Of a stretch of DNA of 7,204 nucleotides, positions 6,640-7,204 are shown in pieces (within the stretch, counting starts at the first letter, position 1; each line of letters begins with the position of its first letter). This DNA is from an uncultured Clostridia bacterium (lineage in GTDB: Bacteria > Bacillota > Clostridia > Oscillospirales > CAG-272). Location of the stretch: NCBI GenBank assembly GCA_946055715.1, contig CAMGGT010000040.1:1-7204 (forward strand). The letters run 5' to 3'. Position numbers and translations under genes: made by a program. The notes beneath the pieces were generated by a model, which saw only the letters and a list, made by a program, of their open reading frames with translations, did no database searches and was not told the DNA's origin.

Positions 6640-7116
6640 TTATCGGGTCACATTCAGAATGCTGACATGCTGCACGCTGCCGTTGGGCAGTTCAACCGTC
6701 ACTTCATCCCCGGCGGAAAAGCCCATCAGTGCGCGGCCGATGGGAGACACGTCGGAAATGCGGCCGTTGATGGGGTCTGCTTCAAAGGAGCCGACAATAT
6801 GGTAGGTCTTTTTGGCGTCGCGCTCTTTGATATACACATCGACGGTGGAGCCGACACCCACTTTGCTGGCGTCGATCTGGGTCTCGTCAATGATGACGGC
6901 ATATTTGATCTTCTCTTCCAGGGCTTCGATCTCGGCGGCGATTTTGCCCTGTTCGGTCTTGGCCTCGTCATACTCGCTGTTTTCCGAAAGGTCGCCGAAG
7001 CTGCGGGCGGTGGAAATGTCTTTTTTGTTCTCCTCGCGGCGGATCTTGAGGGATTCCAGTTTATCCAGCAGGGCCTGATAACCTTCGGCGGTGTAATTCT
7101 GCTTTTTGTGTTCCAT
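6640..7116 (-). CDS. greA: Transcription elongation factor GreA
   Basis: GreA binds the RNA polymerase secondary channel and stimulates cleavage of backtracked transcripts. The 158-aa protein has the usual length and both domains. The N-terminal antiparallel coiled coil (about 8-75) carries the tip motif GDLSENSEYDEAK (41-53), with Asp42 and Glu45 matching the catalytic acidic pair. The C-terminal FKBP-like domain (about 84-158) carries ISDVSPIGRALMG and GDEVTVELPNG. The start at 7116 is chosen over an ATG at 7143 because GGGAGAG lies just upstream and MEHKK-x2-YTAEGY is a typical GreA beginning. It is the first gene of a likely greA-lysS operon, with a candidate promoter about 55-80 bases upstream. 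Confidence 0.95.
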   Translation of the reverse strand: MEHKKQNYTAEGYQALLDKLESLKIRREENKKDISTARSFGDLSENSEYDEAKTEQGKIAAEIEALEEKIKYAVIIDETQIDASKVGVGSTVDVYIKERDAKKTYHIVGSFEADPINGRISDVSPIGRALMGFSAGDEVTVELPNGSVQHVSILNVTR

Positions 7117-7170
7117 CTTTGATACTCTCCCTGTATGATTCAATTTTATTTTTGTATGTTTTTAATATGC

Positions 7171-7198
7171 GTTGTAACGAAAATGCAGAGCCGATCAA
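7171..7198 (-). promoter_or_regulatory. Candidate promoter for greA-lysS
   Basis: On the minus strand, TTGATC (7198-7193) and TACAAC (7176-7171) are 16 bases apart, followed by an AT-rich stretch leading to the greA ribosome binding site. The -10 box is imperfect, and the AT-rich region offers other weak -10 choices, so the exact site is uncertain. Confidence 0.4.
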
Positions 7199-7204
7199 GG
7201 GCAG

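Noticed and set aside
6106..7122. Long plus-strand open frame of 338 codons opposite greA and lysS
   Set aside because: It lies antisense to two confidently identified genes, has a low-complexity Gly/Ala/Val/His composition typical of the reverse of GC-rich coding DNA, and matches no family I recognise.
1..7204. CRISPR array, tRNA, rRNA or insertion sequence
   Set aside because: No regularly spaced direct repeats, no cloverleaf-like tRNA sequence, no transposase motifs and no terminal inverted repeats with target duplication were seen.

Overview
All supported genes lie on the minus strand, so the window is best read from its right end to its left. The DNA looks GC-rich by eye, ribosome binding sites are strong GGAGG types, and greA sits directly upstream of lysS. 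The LysRS carries a C-terminal tRNA-binding domain. Together these suggest a gut-type Clostridia member, perhaps Oscillospiraceae/Ruminococcaceae. That placement is inference from gene content, not from a marker search.

Layout from right to left: (1) greA (7116-6640), a transcript-cleavage factor, followed after a 117-base gap with a perfect short hairpin by lysS (6522-4504). LysS is a class II lysyl-tRNA synthetase of 672 aa, extended by a five-cysteine linker and an EMAPII/Trbp111-type tRNA-binding domain. (2) A 461-base intergenic stretch (4503-4043) holds a strong hairpin terminator built from several inverted repeats, then a good sigma-A-type promoter. (3) A two-gene unit with a 14-base overlap: a TPR protein (4042-3221) and a DUF4037 nucleotidyltransferase-like protein (3234-2290). 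(4) An accessory-looking stretch: a membrane-anchored protein of unknown family (2097-1420) overlaps by ATGA a ~100-aa protein (1420-1121). A 62% identical paralog of that small protein follows (957-655). The small pair resembles families seen as immunity-type proteins, but no toxin is visible here. (5) A SLOG-fold YoqJ/DUF1273-like protein (488-18) with its own clear promoter.

greA and lysS are housekeeping genes of transcription and translation. The TPR/DUF4037 pair is probably translationally coupled and may act as a unit with an unknown substrate. The small-paralog region is the most likely site of recent duplication and turnover: between the paralogs there is a 163-base gap with palindromes and a coding-like fragment without a start. 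No RNA genes, insertion sequences, CRISPR arrays or plus-strand genes could be supported.
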